Assembly: GCA_013397795.1 (NCBI GenBank)
Contig: VZTJ01000638.1
Span: 1,802,804-1,866,803 of the forward strand
DNA length: 64,000 nucleotides
Direction: 5' to 3'
From: Orthonyx spaldingii
Lineage: Eukaryota > Chordata > Aves > Passeriformes > Orthonychidae
The notes beneath the pieces are model-generated. The model was not told the DNA's origin, did not search any database, and saw nothing but the letters and a program-made list of their open reading frames with translations. Shown here piece by piece: positions 35,051 to 48,819 of this stretch. The translations under genes and the position numbers were made by a program. Every line of letters starts with the position of its first letter. The first letter of the stretch is position 1.

Positions 35051-38000
35051 AGTGGGAGTGACCATCAGGCCCAGTTAACCAGATCCTTGCCACACCACCT
35101 TCCAACCAAGGTTCTTCAGCCACTGGAACTATTTCATGCTGAGACAGTGGAAAAGATATTTTCACAGACTGGGTGATGCTCAATCCTTCTTCCTTGTTTA
35201 TCTCCCTCCCTTCCATTCCCTCCAAAAATTCAGGCTGCAACTGAAGAAGTAGATGGCCATATCCCTCAGCACAGCTTCCCTGAGTTAGAGTCCGCCTCCA
35301 CAAACTGAAGCTCTTTTAATAGCACTGTCAATAAGAGATTGCATATCTTGTTAAGTGCTATTCAGATGCACCCACAGACGTTCACTGCTTCAGAAACACA
35401 TCTCTTCCTAATAATATAGTTGGCTACATTATCTTATTTGACACTAAAAACTTGATATGATTGATGGTAGCTTAAATTCTGAATAGACAAAAATTATAGA
35501 GCAGCTTTATAATCTTTTGCATTAGTGCCCTGGGGAAATGGCTGAAGTCTTTATCACATTCAAAGGACAGCATGACTGATGCTAAACCTCTACCCTTCCA
35601 GCCAGACCAGCCTTCCATGAAGGTCTCAGGCAGCCTGGTTGGGAGTCTGTCTATAACAATGGCTCTGAGGGCCCAGCATTTGATCATTAGGTGCCACACT
35701 TTTCATCATCCCTAACGACTGCTTTGCAGTATTTCTAACATACGTGCAACTAAGTCAGGATGAAGGAACAAAGAGAGAGGAACGATGATGAAGGGAAAAG
35801 AACAGAGCAAGAAACTTCCCTTTACCTTGGGTATAAACAGTGATCCTGCTGAGAAGTAATGTAGTGTTTGCTTCCTGGACACGCCAATACCACAAAAGAT
35901 CTGAGGAATTATATCTTAACAGCTATGGAAGAGTGGTTCAAGAACCTGCCCTAAGAGAAAGAGCAAATATGCTGCCAGCCATGAAGGGTGGGTTTGGGAG
36001 GGACTGGGCTTTATATAACATCCCTGGAAAGAGCAAGGTTCATTACTTTGAGAATCATGGATACTAAAAATACAGTAGAAATTTACTTGATCCTGAATTT
36101 CTTTTCCTAATTTGAAAAAGCAGTCCAAACTAAAGTTCTCTTTCTTAAAAGGGGGGAAAAAAAGTGTGAAGCAAAGGGAGCCTCTCATCAAGATAAACAG
36201 GCCAATGAAGGCTCAAACCCCTGAAGCAGCTCATATCATTTTAACAAAAGCATTAATAATTATATAGAGCCCATATCAGCATAGGAGACACACAGGAACA
36301 GAGAGATGGTCACCAAACTGCAAACTGTAAGCTTCCTGGAGTATTTTTGCCAGAGGAGAGTGTCCCCACTGGTCCCTTCACTCAACTGATGGTCTTTTAT
36401 CCAAAATCACCATTTGTCTCAGCCCCCAAGCCCCAGATTTTATGGCCATAAACAACTCCACAGAAAACTCTCCTTTTCCTCCCTGAAGAATTTTAACAAC
36501 ACAACAGTTAGTGAGGAAAGATGATATCTCTGAAGCAATGCCCCATTCAGTCACTGAATATCACTGTTGCACCAACTCTTGTTTCTTGTCCTGCCTTCCT
36601 TTGTATCGAGTCTAATTCTATTAATTCACACACCGATCTTTTTAGACTGAGTTTCTATTGACAAAGAGAGGAGCCAACTGCTCCAGTCTTTTTTGAGCAT
36701 TGCAAGTCTCCTTCCTAGGTTCAAGCCCATCCCACGACAGAGATATAAAGAAAACTCTCCCTAGTAAATACTAACCTTCACACTGAGATCACTAACTAAC
36801 ACAGAGATTCATGGTAAAATTTCACAACAGGTCACTTGAGGCTGTCCAGCTAAACCTCGGTGTCCCATGTTTCACCAGCAAAGGAGCTGCCCAGCATGTT
36901 GGGAGGGCTTTTTGTCCCATGGTTTCACAGCACTGCTGCAGCCCTGGGCCAGAGCATGCTAAACAAAGCAAACAAGCTCTGATTTGCACAAAATATAAAA
37001 ATTATTAGTAAGGTGATGTTGAAATGAAAATGCAGAAGTCCATTCTTTATCAGAACTGCTGGAATCTGGTGCAACCACACAGTTTCTCCAGCTCAGCAGA
37101 GCAGTAGCTGATGGCTTTAGGTGAGGTCACTGCACATGATGTCCCTATCTCACAGGTGGGACACTGCTGTCAGAAGAGAAACCACAGATCGCTAATTTAG
37201 CCAGTCCTCTGAGAGGAAGAATAGCTTGAGGAGTAAATATTAAAAAAAGTTTCCTTATAACCTGCTAGCCAGAGAGCAGTGGGGAAAGAGTAAACCATGG
37301 CCTCACTGGTGCAGGTCACATGAAATAATGTTTTAAGTGACATCACCAACAGCAAGGCAATACAAAATGCACTACCCTGCCTACATAGTTTTCAGCAAGC
37401 TTGACAGGGCACGGAACATTTTTCTTCCCACATTCAGAGGAAAATATCATCTCCTTGTCTGTCTTTATTCATCTGGTGTCTTGCCTTTTAATTAGCCTAT
37501 AAACGTTTTGGAAGGGAGAACCATCATTCTGATTCTGCACTGGTGCAGAGCAGAGGGCCTTGGTTAATAGCAAGGCCACTTTACCGCTGCTGAGATGAGA
37601 GCTGTCAGCAGCCAGTCCCAGTTTAGCAGCTTTGCCATTACTTGGGTTTGCTGGATTGCAGCTCCCTTGCCTTTGCAGTCAGCTTGTGTGGCTTCCATGT
37701 GCGTTCTCCACACATGCTGGGGCTTGAAGAGTGCATCCACTGCAGCATCTTTTCCCACCCAACTTTCTGCTCTCCTGCACCAATGCACATCTCGTTCCCC
37801 TGCTATCTCACTCACCCCCGGTTAGTTGCTTACTTGTGATTAAGTCCCTTTAAATAAATGACTCCCATTAAACTGCATTCCTCTGTCACTGCAAGAGATA
37901 TAAAATTAAAAACTGACTGTCTTTAATCACAGCAGGCTTCATCTCCATCTCTCAGGCTCTACTTATCAATAATTAATATAAGAAAGACTGAAATCCATTT

Positions 38001-38930
38001 CAATTTCAAAGACTCAAATGTTACAATTTTTAATAAAAATTTTTAAAAAAAGAAAATAAAGAAAGAAGCCACCATCACTCTGAGAAACAGAAACAACCAG
38101 ATTCGCATAGAGGAAAAGAGAATCTGGCAGCACTGCAGCAGCCTCCAAAAGGAGAGAGAGGGCTTGAATGTGACAATCAGCTCTCCTCATTGCTTTATAA
38201 GTGGAGATTTTTCCTCTCAAATACTCCCACACAGAGTAAGAACCCCAGTGGCCCCAAGGACTACAGAGATCAGCACTGTAGCTCATGGCCTTATTTCTTT
38301 CTGTTTTACCAAGTCCCCGGAGCAATGACAAACAGCACACTGCACTACCCAGCCTGGTGTCTTCTCTGAAAGAGCTTCCAGATCTCAAATGCTCCAAGGG
38401 AAAGTCACAAGCAGCACTTCCCTATAAACACAGTGGCAGTATGTGACAGAACTTACTGGTATGAGCATGGATGTGGGGCAAGTCATCAGCCTAGTTCTCA
38501 CTACATTGTTTTATGTAGGACTAAAATTAACATAAAATCCCTTCTTTATTCAAGTGATGCTGCTTGCTCCTTACTCAGGTTTTTTCCACTACACCAGACC
38601 CAGCATTTCAGCCAATTCTACTTTTGTGGCATAGAAAGTACAAGAAAGTCCAACATAAAAATACTGAAAAATGCCACAGTTTTTTTTTTCAACTGGCTTT
38701 CAACCCAGAGCAGCCCAGGACTCACTGTCCAGTGTGAAGGTCTGGCTGCAGCTAGTTTTAGACCAGACCCGGGAATATCTCTGAGTACAACTACACAGTA
38801 AGCTCCTCTGCCAGCAGCACACCTTGAGGAAAGCCCCTTGTGACCATGGTGATGCTGTGACTCAAGTCACACACCCTGCAAGGGCTGTCCAGCTCAACTC
38901 AGGCTGCACTGGAGACAAGGCTTTCTGTCA
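35051..38930. other. Unique non-coding DNA
   Basis: No gene, RNA or transposon is recognised. The 127-codon minus-strand frame at 38014-38397 shows no known domain. Nothing else of note. Confidence 0.55.
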
Positions 38931-39700
38931 GTTCAGAGCATGAGCAGACAAACTGACATCTTGAGGAAAAACAAGATGCAGAACTGTCATGCAGTACCCG
39001 ACAAGGGCTCAAGTCACATTGTATGGACACACCACCTTAGCAGACTGGACAGCTGTGCCAGCCACAGACCTGTCAGCCACTACACAGGTAAATATGCAAG
39101 TGGAAGTGAAACAGAACACAAAACGCAGGATCTGTCCTTTCAGGGAAAACTTGCACATGAACAAAAATAACCCCGTTCTACACCCAGGTTACTGGTCAAT
39201 ACTCAAACAACACTGAACAGAAAAACGCACAGCATGACACTAGAAAGATACATGAACATCCAAGCTGGGTGTTAGCCTACATAATTTCCAAGTCAGGCAA
39301 TTTCCAGCATACTCATCAGCTGAATACCCAGCACAACACCTCCCAAGACTCAGCAGCTGCCCAGAGTACCCAGTCCATGCAGATCTCAGCACAAGCACTT
39401 CCCTGCTGTCCAAACATAATTGCCACAGAACAGGGGAGTCGCACACAACTGAACCCTGCTGCTAGAGGTAGCAACAATTAGGACATTACCCTCTGATTAA
39501 CAGCCCAGTGCGGGGGAACACAATAAGCAGCCTGGCATAACACCACCACACCATAAGTCATTACTCCGTAATTACTGTGCAACTACACAGGGACACAAAG
39601 GCACAACTCCCCCCTCAGAGTTACAGTGAGGAAATATCATTCAATAGCCTTTAATTACTGCAGAACCACACAGCAACAAATGATGATCTGCCCACTGGTA
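38930..39700. other. A+C-skewed block of unknown origin
   Basis: On the + strand A plus C reach about 70% in several 60-base lines (for example 39181-39240 and 39541-39600), unlike neighbouring sequence. Two diverged copies of a TAATTACTG...ACACAG...ACAAA unit occur at 39569-39600 and 39652-39682, 83 bp apart. It may be a decayed tandem repeat or an unrecognised LTR-like or other interspersed element. I could not identify terminal repeats or coding remnants. Confidence 0.35.
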
Positions 39701-42700
39701 TAAAGTGGACCTATCACTCAGGACTCATTCCCTAGTAGTTACTAAGGGAACCTTTCGATAATCCTACGGCGACTGTGGCACATCGTTGCTGTGGGGATTT
39801 TTATCCCAGCATATGGCCCATTTTCAAGATTTTGGAAGGGGGACCAGTATGGAGGAATCACAAAGAAACATTTGCTGAACTACTGTTATCTCCCCAATAA
39901 GCTCCCTGTTCCACACCACTGAATTGTGGCAACATTGTGGTAATGCTTTCACTGACTTAGATGTGAGGGGTATAATTGCACCTTTGCCCTGCAGATTTTG
40001 TGGTACTTGTAATTATATCCCATTACTAAGGAACACAACAATTTCAAACCTATTACCCACAGGTATCGTTTATTTCCAAGTTAAATTTATTACTTCAGTG
40101 CCAGCCTCGTTCATAGCTCTCCTTTATGCATTCAAGCTTCCCTAGTGAACAAACACTGAAAACAGAGCAAACTATAAAAGATGGGATATAGGGATGGGAG
40201 CAGAAAATGCAGATGCCTTTCTAGCCCTTGCTCTATTCTGCATGTTGCTTTTCACTAAGTCCATGGGGCTTTCCTTAAGGATGAGGAGCATTAATGCAAA
40301 AGGGGAGCACAAATCTTCTGCAAAAGCCTGGAGAGGCTGCAAAATACAGCTGCCCCCAGGGCCACCCTCATCTATGATGGAGCTGCAATACAGGCAGTTG
40401 TCACAGTCTTCCATGATTTCCAGGCTGCTGTGTATTGTAAACCTCCCCTCCAAGAGTCTCTGTCCCTTGTAACAACTTTCTGTCTGAAAAATTTAGAGAA
40501 TCAGAGGTACACTCCAGCACACAAACTCTGATTGCAAAGGACTGCCAACTGGTCTGCAGCTATATAACAAGCCAGAGAGAAAAATAAAGCCTGTTTACTT
40601 CTGGCTATTCAATTCCCAACAAGAATGGAGTCACAGGAGGAAGGAAGAAATTGATATTTTCCCCAAGCTATATCAAAATTTTAAAAGGAAGCAAGCAGCC
40701 AAGAATATGGATCTTCACTGAGTGCAGTGTGCCACTTCACCAGAAGCAGAAGGGAAAATATGTGCAGCCTTCCTGCAGGTTTCCCTTTCCCAGCTTGCCG
40801 ATATGCTCGTGATGTTTGCCACCACCACTGAGCTCCTCCCAGGTTGTGCACATTTCTGCACACAAACCAGTGTGGCCTCTGGGCCATTGCAACTTCTGAC
40901 AATTTTAATAATTTTTAAAGGAAATTCTGGCAATCAGGTACTACACCCTTATAACTTCTGACACTCAGCTACTTTGAAGGGCTGAGAGAAGGGCAAGCCT
41001 AGTACTCCTCATCTGCCTTGGGAACTCCTAGTTTGCCAGAGGGGAATGATTTACTAGATTATACTGAAATGCATTGATTCAGTCCTGACCCTCCTGTGTT
41101 GAAGGGACTAGAAAGCAAAGAGGACAGGGCAGCAGAAGATAGTCAGGGCCATAGGGTTCAGTCCCCCCCTCCAGGAAACTGCAGTGAGAACATAGGAACT
41201 GCGAGCATCCCAGATGACACATTTTAGCTAATGACAGCAGGTTTCCATTTTGGGGAACTCAAACAAAACCAAATACTGAAAAGGCTAGAAGGAGCAGATC
41301 GAGACATTATAGACGTGTCTCACTTCCTGCATTATCTTTGTGATGAATAAGTCATCTCCTCAGGTAACAATAGGCGCTCCAGCTCCTGGGGAGGAGCTTG
41401 CTCCTATTCAAATCATCACACTGCTGTGGTAAGTCAAGCTCTAGGAGCAAGACAAAAAGGTAATGCTGAAACACAAAGAGAAGACCTGAAGTAAGTTGCT
41501 ATGAAAATCAGATTCTCACAAGCTCATACCACCAGATGAGGTCTCTCTCCTTACATCTGTTTGTCAAAATGCCCAAGGTGCAGAGGAGTTCCTAATGACC
41601 ACAGCTCCATTGACTCGCCTTGCATGCACTCGCAGACATTGCTGTCATTCTCTCAGTTAATCTAACATGGCCTAAGCACCTCCAGTGGTGGGAAAGGACT
41701 CAGGACTCAAGCAACACCACAGGTCAGTCCCTTTGGCACACTTTGCTTGGAAGAGCTAGTGCTGGTAGTATCAGGTTTTAATCAAAAGGAACAAGGTTCA
41801 CTTCAATATGAACCATTTTTCTGTCAAAGTTTAAAAAAAAAAATAATCAAAACAGCACCAAAAGGGATAGTGGCACAACCATACACTAATAGGTTCAAGC
41901 CCATGCTAAGCAATGCAGATGTACAGGATGGGCAACAGCTACTTCACTTGAGCTGTGTAGTGCCATTTCATACCCCTGGGTTCTCTTATCAGGCTTCTGC
42001 TGGCCTTTCCAGCAGCACAGAGTTGTTCTATAGTTAACATTTGCAGCTACTGCCACATGTTAATTAGACAGAAAAGGCAACTTCTTGTGTACGCTTATAC
42101 TGACACAAAAATTCTGCATGGCAGTGTATTGATAACAGCACTGGGTAAAGATAATTCTTCCACAGAAACAAATCAGGGAGTGTGCTATGGCAGACTGTTA
42201 GGCAGCAGTAGAAACAGCCTTCCCTGTCATTGCTAAACTTTGGTTACATCAGCAGAAGTTGGGATAGACCTGGCACTTACTTTCTAGAACCCTCTGCTTC
42301 CTCTTGCCCAGGGCTAGCAGTCAGATTGTTTTTTCAGGGCTTACCATGTCAGTTCTTAGCCCTTAAACTCTGTCAGAAGATAAAAAGAACTTCACCTAGG
42401 CTGCCAAAATGGTTCAAGCTGACTGATGAGATACTGCATGAACCTTTTACTGAGTATCAGTCCAGCCCTTGACCCCATCTTGTGCTCAGACCTCCATCCA
42501 GAAAAACTCCCACCTGCACTGAAGGACTCACCACTCCCACAATGCTCGAGATCAGACACTTCCAGACCTGAGTCTTGGGACCATCCTGACTCCCTGCTAA
42601 TTTCTCCAAGCAACTTGAGTCCTTTCTACCCTACAGCTCCCAACACCAGGCCAAAGTAGTCGTAGGGAGGTACATATCTACGCAGGATGACATAGGAGTG

Positions 42701-45640
42701 CTCACAAACATGCTTGGTGCCATCCATAAACCAAACACCAGTAGGCAGAATTTAGAAAACATTACTGACTTGTGCCTGAGGGCAGGAAGAAGAAGCAATA
42801 AGCAGTAACAAGTTTCATGCCAGCACAAGGGGCCCCTACTTCTGCAGCCTTCTGTCCGGCTTGCAGGGCAACAGCAGCAACATCTGCTACAGTTAAGAAT
42901 GCAAATGAGTTTCTCTGCTGATTTCAGTCAGTCAGAAGTTGCCAAAATGTTCATCTTCAGAGCTGAAATTTTCTGTGCTTGGCCACTATCCAGCAGCGAT
43001 TATTTTTTGAAAGAACATGGCAGAAGTGATTTAACCACTACAGAGTGCTTAGAATGGCATACATTGCTATTATTCAAAAGTCATGACAGACAGAATTAAG
43101 CAGCTTTAAAGTCCACAATGTTTAGGTCTGAGAGTTAAAAAGCCAGAAGCATCTGCCAGGGGATTTCAAACATGTCCCTTTCAGCAAGCGCTTGTACACC
43201 ATTTAGTGTGCAAGGGCTCTGAATTAGTACTAAACCTCAAGGATCCACTAAGATGCAGTTCAGGGAGGGAGGAAGGGCTAATGATTCTGTAACCAACTAC
43301 TACCTCATAAAAATAGTATGCAGGGCACTTTGCCAACTCTCTGCTAAATTAAATTACACAGGCAAGTAGCATGAGAACTTGAGAAAACTTTAACAAATGT
43401 GAGTACAAGTTTCCGTAATGGCTCTCTAAGACCTTTCCTCTGAAGGCATTATTTCCTGAGCAGCCAAGCAGATCCAACAGGTCACTGAGTCCACAGAGGG
43501 GATACTTGCTCCCCAAGTTCTTTCCTCACCCATGTTCTTAGCTCTGCCCCTTCCTTGAACCAGCTCCAGTGCCCACTGGACCCACATTTCACCCAAGGAA
43601 TTTGGCTCACTAACCAGCCTGAAAAACTAGATGTTTTATTTGCCATGTTTGAAAGGACTTGGAGAAGGACCTACTGGGCACCAAAGTAGAAGGTAAGTGG
43701 TAGGAACATGCCCCTGGAAGAGGCACACTCCATCTACTGGTAGCAGCAAGCTCTTAGAGTGCTTCTCTCACCTGGAGCATCTTCACTCCAAATCTCACGC
43801 TGGAAATTTGTAAAGCACTCAAGCCCCACTACAGGGAAAATCTAGTCTTAAAACAGAAAAGTACAAATCCCTTTCTAGTAACTAACATTAGAAGGACAGG
43901 TCTTTGATGGGTGCAACAGCATGTAAACCTCTCCGCAACTAAATGATGATACAATAGCAGTGCAGAAAAAGTTGCACAGGTACATATAATGCAGTGGCAT
44001 TTGGAGTCTGAGGTGAAGCTTCCAGTCTCTGAGATGTGAATACCAAACATCTTTGCATTCAATCAATGCTCACTGTCACAAGTCTGGCTACTTTGCCAGT
44101 GGTATTCTTTCAGTTATCTAGAAGAGGAGGGACAAAAAGAATGGCTTTTAATTAAGTCATAGGAAAAAAATCAGTTTTTCATCCTAGAAGACAGAAGAGG
44201 TGGGAAAGGGATGTGTAATGAATGAAGTTCATGCAAATTTCCCTTGCATAAGGTCACAAGCTCTACACTCTGAAGCAAGCTATTTGTTAGTTGCAGACAA
44301 CACATTCATGAGGTTACAGAAAGCACAGGATGGGTGAGCGATGGCTACTGGTTGACTTCGTTCTTTCAAAGAGTTCTGACAATTCTTTTAGACTAAAACC
44401 ACATGAGAAAGTTCAACACACCTAATGAAAAAGGTATAACACAGATGTATTTTTTTTACTTAATCAAAACTTCTTTTTCCTTTGGTAGTTAATCCCATTC
44501 CACAGTGGTCAAAACATATTTGCAGAAGTAATCATCCCCACACATGGGCACCAAGTTAACCACCTTTCCCAGGTAACTTTGACAAATAAAGAAGGGGAAA
44601 AGGTCACTAAACATACTCTGTGTTGTTGAGTATAACTTGACAAATGTGAGACTAGACAGAGGAAGGCAGGCTAGCCACACTCTCGAGAATATTTCTCTTA
44701 CACTGTTGCAGTGACTCTCAGATGTGCATCTCCACCAGTTTACAGCCCGCAGAAACACAATCCCAAAGCATTAGGCTGGGATTCCAGCGTGCCCCAACTT
44801 TGTGCAGAACAGCACCCCAAGATCAAGCAGGAAATACATCTTGCATTTTACTGAAACACTGGCAAGGGCTGCACTCCTTTTTCCTTCTGCAACCATGCTA
44901 TTGCGCAGCACAGCACAGAGGCCTCCAAGGTTGGTCATCTTGCTTTATATGATTGCTCCATACCACTCTTCAAAGGAATGCATCAGGAAACCTAGTTCAG
45001 CTCTTCCAAAAGCTCTAAGTTTGGCAACTGGTTTTGAAGGCAGCCTATGATGCATAGAGTGTATTCCATGTTATTTGTTCTGTGTATGCCAGTACCAGCA
45101 ATCACATAGAGCCTTTCCTGACTTCCAGGGCTTTCCTCCATGGGACAATTGGCCATGTTGTGCACAATGGCTTGATTCAGATAATCCCAAGAGTGCTCAC
45201 AGTCATTTACATCAGTGGTAATGTAAGGAATTTCAGAGTGATTTTAGTTTTTAAAAAGTTAGATTTGCAGAGTGACACACAGTCAGAAAATGTCAATGTA
45301 ACACCCTTCACACTCTTCACCACAGTTTCCTGTTAACACCTATTTTGATGTAGTTTTATTATACCTTTTTGACATCCTCTGCCTAGATCCTACCACATTT
45401 AGACCATAGGATGGCTGAGACTTGCTGAATGTGCGGCTCTTCAATCTTTCTTTTTCTTTCATTATTCATTGTATGGCCTTACATCTTATTTATCATGTAG
45501 TAAGCTACTCATTGAACAAGGCAGAAATCCTGCAGTAATAACAGCCTGTGAACATTTAAAGACTGTATTGTAATTCTCGTATTTCCTGACTTCTGTACAT
45601 TTCATTTCACTGTTACTTTAATCCAAGTCTTTTTTGTTGA
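39701..45640. other. Unique non-coding DNA
   Basis: No gene or transposon is recognised over about 6 kb. CpG-retaining words near 39.75-39.79 kb (TTCGATAATCCTACGGCGAC) stand out from a CpG-poor background. POU octamers occur at 42899-42906 and 44231-44238. Open frames are all under 100 codons. Confidence 0.55.
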
Positions 45641-45699
45641 ATTTCATTGCCTCTTTAAAAAAGAAAAGTGGATAAACAAAGAAATTCCTTCAAAAGCAA

Positions 45700-45800
45700 C
45701 ACATTGACAGACAGCAATAAAGCCCTTGTCTCTTAAAAATGGGCAATTTAGAGCTGTGAAAATAATTGATTTTGTTTTGCTAGCAAATCAAAATAAGTTT
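45700..45800. promoter_or_regulatory. Candidate enhancer core: MEIS plus HOX-type motifs
   Basis: TTGACAGACAG (MEIS/PREP core TGACAG at 45705-45710) is followed directly by CAATAAA (45715-45721), a posterior HOX/CDX-type word. AATAATTGATTTTG and GCAAATCAAAATAAG follow. The wider 45.4-46.1 kb stretch is AT-rich without being simple repeat. Function is inferred from motif only. Confidence 0.3.
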
Positions 45801-47138
45801 GCATTTGGGTTTTTTCCTTTTTTTTTTTTTTTGATTGCTCTAAAAAGCATGCCAAAATAAATCTAAGTTGAAAAAGAAAAAAAAAAATCCCATCAGATGA
45901 AGCCCCCAAATTAACTTGTTTGGATGAACTTAAGTGTTGCATCAGAAATACACTGCTCAGTTTTAGGATTTTTTATTTCCAAAAATAAAGTTTTCATTCC
46001 TTTGATTTTCTTTGATAACCCCCAAAATTTTACTTTGATCTTCTTTCTACTTCCTTGAAGTTTTTTCTTTCACTTTTTCATGCCCCAAAGATGTCATCAC
46101 AGCATCAGCTTGAGTTTATGATCATATCTATTGACTTAAAGGTCTATTTTTGTAAAAAGCTATTCAGAGAAAGAGAGGAGGAAGGGTTGTGTTGTCCACC
46201 TCATGCTTTAAACCAATGGACAGCCAGACTCTCCCACTGCTTCCACTCTGACCTCTGCATCATTATTTATAAAGCAAGTGCACAAGCCTGGCCACACCTC
46301 ACAATGAGGTGAGCCTGAAGACCATGCCCTGCAATGGATTCAGGTGATAACACAGTAGGGTAGGGCTGGGGTAGACCAACAGCAAACCCTCAAGATGCAG
46401 TCCTGTGTGTTTGGTGGCTCTTTGCAGGACCAAGGCCAGACCACACAGCTACTGAGCCAAACAGGGTATTGTTATTGAGGCTGCCATAACCCATTAGCTG
46501 CAGCTAAAGTCCTTTCATGACAACAACTCCACATCTATGAAATTCCTGCCTAAAAAGAGTCTATGAGCTGTTCTGGGCAGATGAAGGCTGAGATGGATTC
46601 AGAGGCACAAATGGTGCTTGTGTGCCCACCTAGACATAAAGAACAGGTCCATGCCCATGCCCCTCTACCCAATTCTTTGAGCCACCTTAAGCACAGAGGG
46701 AGATTTGACAGAATAGGAAAACACATCTTTGCCCTCTTGATTGAGAGAAGCACCCACTGGAGCATCTCTCTTACAAGATATGCTAGTTTTGGCTGAAGTA
46801 GAGTGACTGTTCTTCACAATGGCTGGTATGGAGCTCTATTTTGGATTTGCAAGAGGAGAACATTTAGAGTTATGGCATTTGTCTTCCCAAGAAACCCTAC
46901 ATGTGGTAGCGCCCCATTCTCCTGGAGATGGCTGAACACCTGCTTGCCCATGAGAAACAGTGAAAAAACTCCTTGCTTTTCTTGCACATATCTTTTGCTT
47001 TACCTATTCAACTGTCTTTACTGTCAACCCACAAGTTTTCTAACTTCTACTCTTCCCATTCTCTCCCCGATCCTACTGGTGGGAGGGTGAGCAAGAAGAT
47101 GTGTGGTACTTGGTTGCTGGCTGAGGTTAGGTTAAACC
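45801..47138. other. Unique non-coding DNA with poly-T and poly-A tracts
   Basis: A T-rich run near 45.82 kb and an A-rich run near 45.88 kb lie close to each other. No gene or transposon body is recognised between them and the CR1 copy. Confidence 0.6.
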
Positions 47139-47519
47139 ATGATATGAGGAAAGGTTGAGGCTGCTGGACCTGTGGAGCCTCAAGAAGAGACAGCTGAGAG
47201 GGGTCTGTAAGTATCTGAAGGGAAGGTGTCCTAAGGACAAAGCCTGGCTCTTCTCAGTGGTGAAAAGCAACAGGATGAGCCAACAGGCAGAAACCGATGC
47301 ACAGAAAGTTCCACCTGAATATAAGGAAGAACTGCTCTATCATGCAGTTGACCAAGCACTGGAACAGGTTGCCCAGAGAGACTGTGGAGTCTCCCTCATT
47401 GAAGATATTCAAGAGCCACCTGGGTACAATTCTGTGCAATGTGTTCTACCCTGTTTATCAGGGATATTGGACCAGATGACCCAGTGTGGTCCTTTCCAAA
47501 CTTTCTGTTCTGTGATATA
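47139..47519 (+). mobile_element. CR1 LINE, 5'-truncated copy with ORF2 end and tail
   Basis: This copy begins within the ORF2 C-terminal region (ATATGAGGAAAGGTTGAGGC) and runs to the 3' end TTCTGTTCTGTGATATAA. The 3' tail GGATATTGGACCAGATGACC and GGTCCTTTCCAAAC are CR1-type. It belongs to the same subfamily as the deleted copy near 29.1 kb, since the two align closely over 230 bp. A run of T directly follows the insertion. It is an ordinary truncated insertion with no capacity to move. Confidence 0.92.
47155..47479 (+). pseudogene. CR1 ORF2 C-terminal relic
   Basis: The relic is split over two frames. The first gives LLDLWSLKKRQLRG and KYLKGRCPKDKAWLFSVVKS (from 47155). The second gives HRKFHLNIRKN, TKHWNRLPRETVESPSLKIF and LGTILCNVF (47297 on). 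A small deletion after QLRG and a frameshift near 47290 separate it from an intact ORF. The usual TAG after CNxF is TAC here (47447-47449), so the frame runs on to TGA. Only the part C-terminal to the reverse transcriptase domain is present. Confidence 0.88.
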
Positions 47520-48815
47520 ACCTTTATTTTTTTTTTTTCAGGTCTACTAACTAAAATGCTGAACAAACAGCTGCTTGGAGAAGGTGCACTGCAACTCTGA
47601 TAAGCTAGTGCCCAGAAATGGCCACTGTTCTACTGTCATTTACACTGTCATTACTGCACCAAGATTCTCAAAGATTCATTTGTTCCCAGCAGTGTAAGTC
47701 GCAGGCAAGTTATAATTTCTGTGCATCTTTTAAAAGTTAGAAACTAAATCCATTTGCAAAACAGTCAGCAAATAACAAGTTCTCATAGCTCTAATTGCTA
47801 CTTTTCAAAATGGGGGGAGGGGAGGATTTATTCATTTCCCCCAAAACCATGTTCAGAAGCAGACAAAGATGCCCAGTTTCCCTCCACAAAATTGCCTGCA
47901 TCTTAAAACAGAAAGGTGTAAAAGCAACTAGTTCTCTACTAGGCATGGCACCAGGGAGCTACATCCTGGAGAGAAGTCCACACCAACAGTGTAACTACTT
48001 CCACACCCATGTTGACATGTGTGATAACTCAGATTTTTCTGCATCTTTTGTCTTCTGTCCCAGAAAGGTTTATTAACTGAGACAGCTGAAAGGATTCCTG
48101 GAACCAGCTCAAGCCTGGAGCCAGCCTAACTACATTCCTATGGCATTGATAGTACTAAGCTCTGTCAAACCTAAGCCGATCTGTGCAGATCCTGTGTGGC
48201 TTACCCTTGCACCCAAGCAACAACCTGTTTTATCTACTAGTTGTGTTGTCTGGGAATGAATTATTCAGCATTAATTGATTTCTTTTTTTTTTTTTTTCTT
48301 TGCCAAAGAGAAATATCTTTTATTTACAGTTTATCTGAAGCACTGCATTTTCTTGCCAAGATATTCTACCAGATATCCACAACTGCTTTTATTCAATGTC
48401 ATTTTGTTCTTGTTATTTTGTTATTTTCTTAGAATAATTAAAAGAATGAGATGTTAATGAAACAGCCATTATTTTGAGGAAAAAGTATTAATTTTCTGAA
48501 AGAAACTAAAGCAGAAAAATTTTATTCTTCAATTTGAGGTAGAGGGGTGGGGCTAAAATACTTAGGTCAGAAAACTGCTCATTTTTACTGAATGAAGTAC
48601 ACAACCAAAAATGTTATCCAGCTCCATTTGAAATTTAGCATTTAGACTGAAAATGCGTGTAGAACTTTAGCTTTATGCATAGGTGCATGCTTCACCAACA
48701 ATAAATTGAACAGAACAGGGCACAAAGACACTGCACTAAATTGCATACTGCAGCCTCCAGTTTTGTACTTTCCAATATTTATGGGTAGCTGCAGAGTTGT
48801 GGGTGCGCTCGTTTT
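47520..48815. other. Unique non-coding DNA
   Basis: A T13-type run ending in CAG at 47541 makes a strong acceptor-like site directly after the CR1 copy, but no convincing donor follows. A T run lies at about 48.28 kb. No gene is recognised. Confidence 0.6.
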
Positions 48816-48819
48816 TCAC

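Noticed and set aside
39678..39690. ATGATGA as a snoRNA C box (also at 56826)
   Set aside because: No D box with flanking terminal stem at a suitable distance was seen at either site.
47155..47520. 121-codon + strand frame as a host gene
   Set aside because: It is a CR1 ORF2 relic followed by an off-frame stretch.
47521..47584. Exon starting after the T-run acceptor beside CR1
   Set aside because: No good donor follows and frames are short. The T run and CAG adjacency are probably chance.
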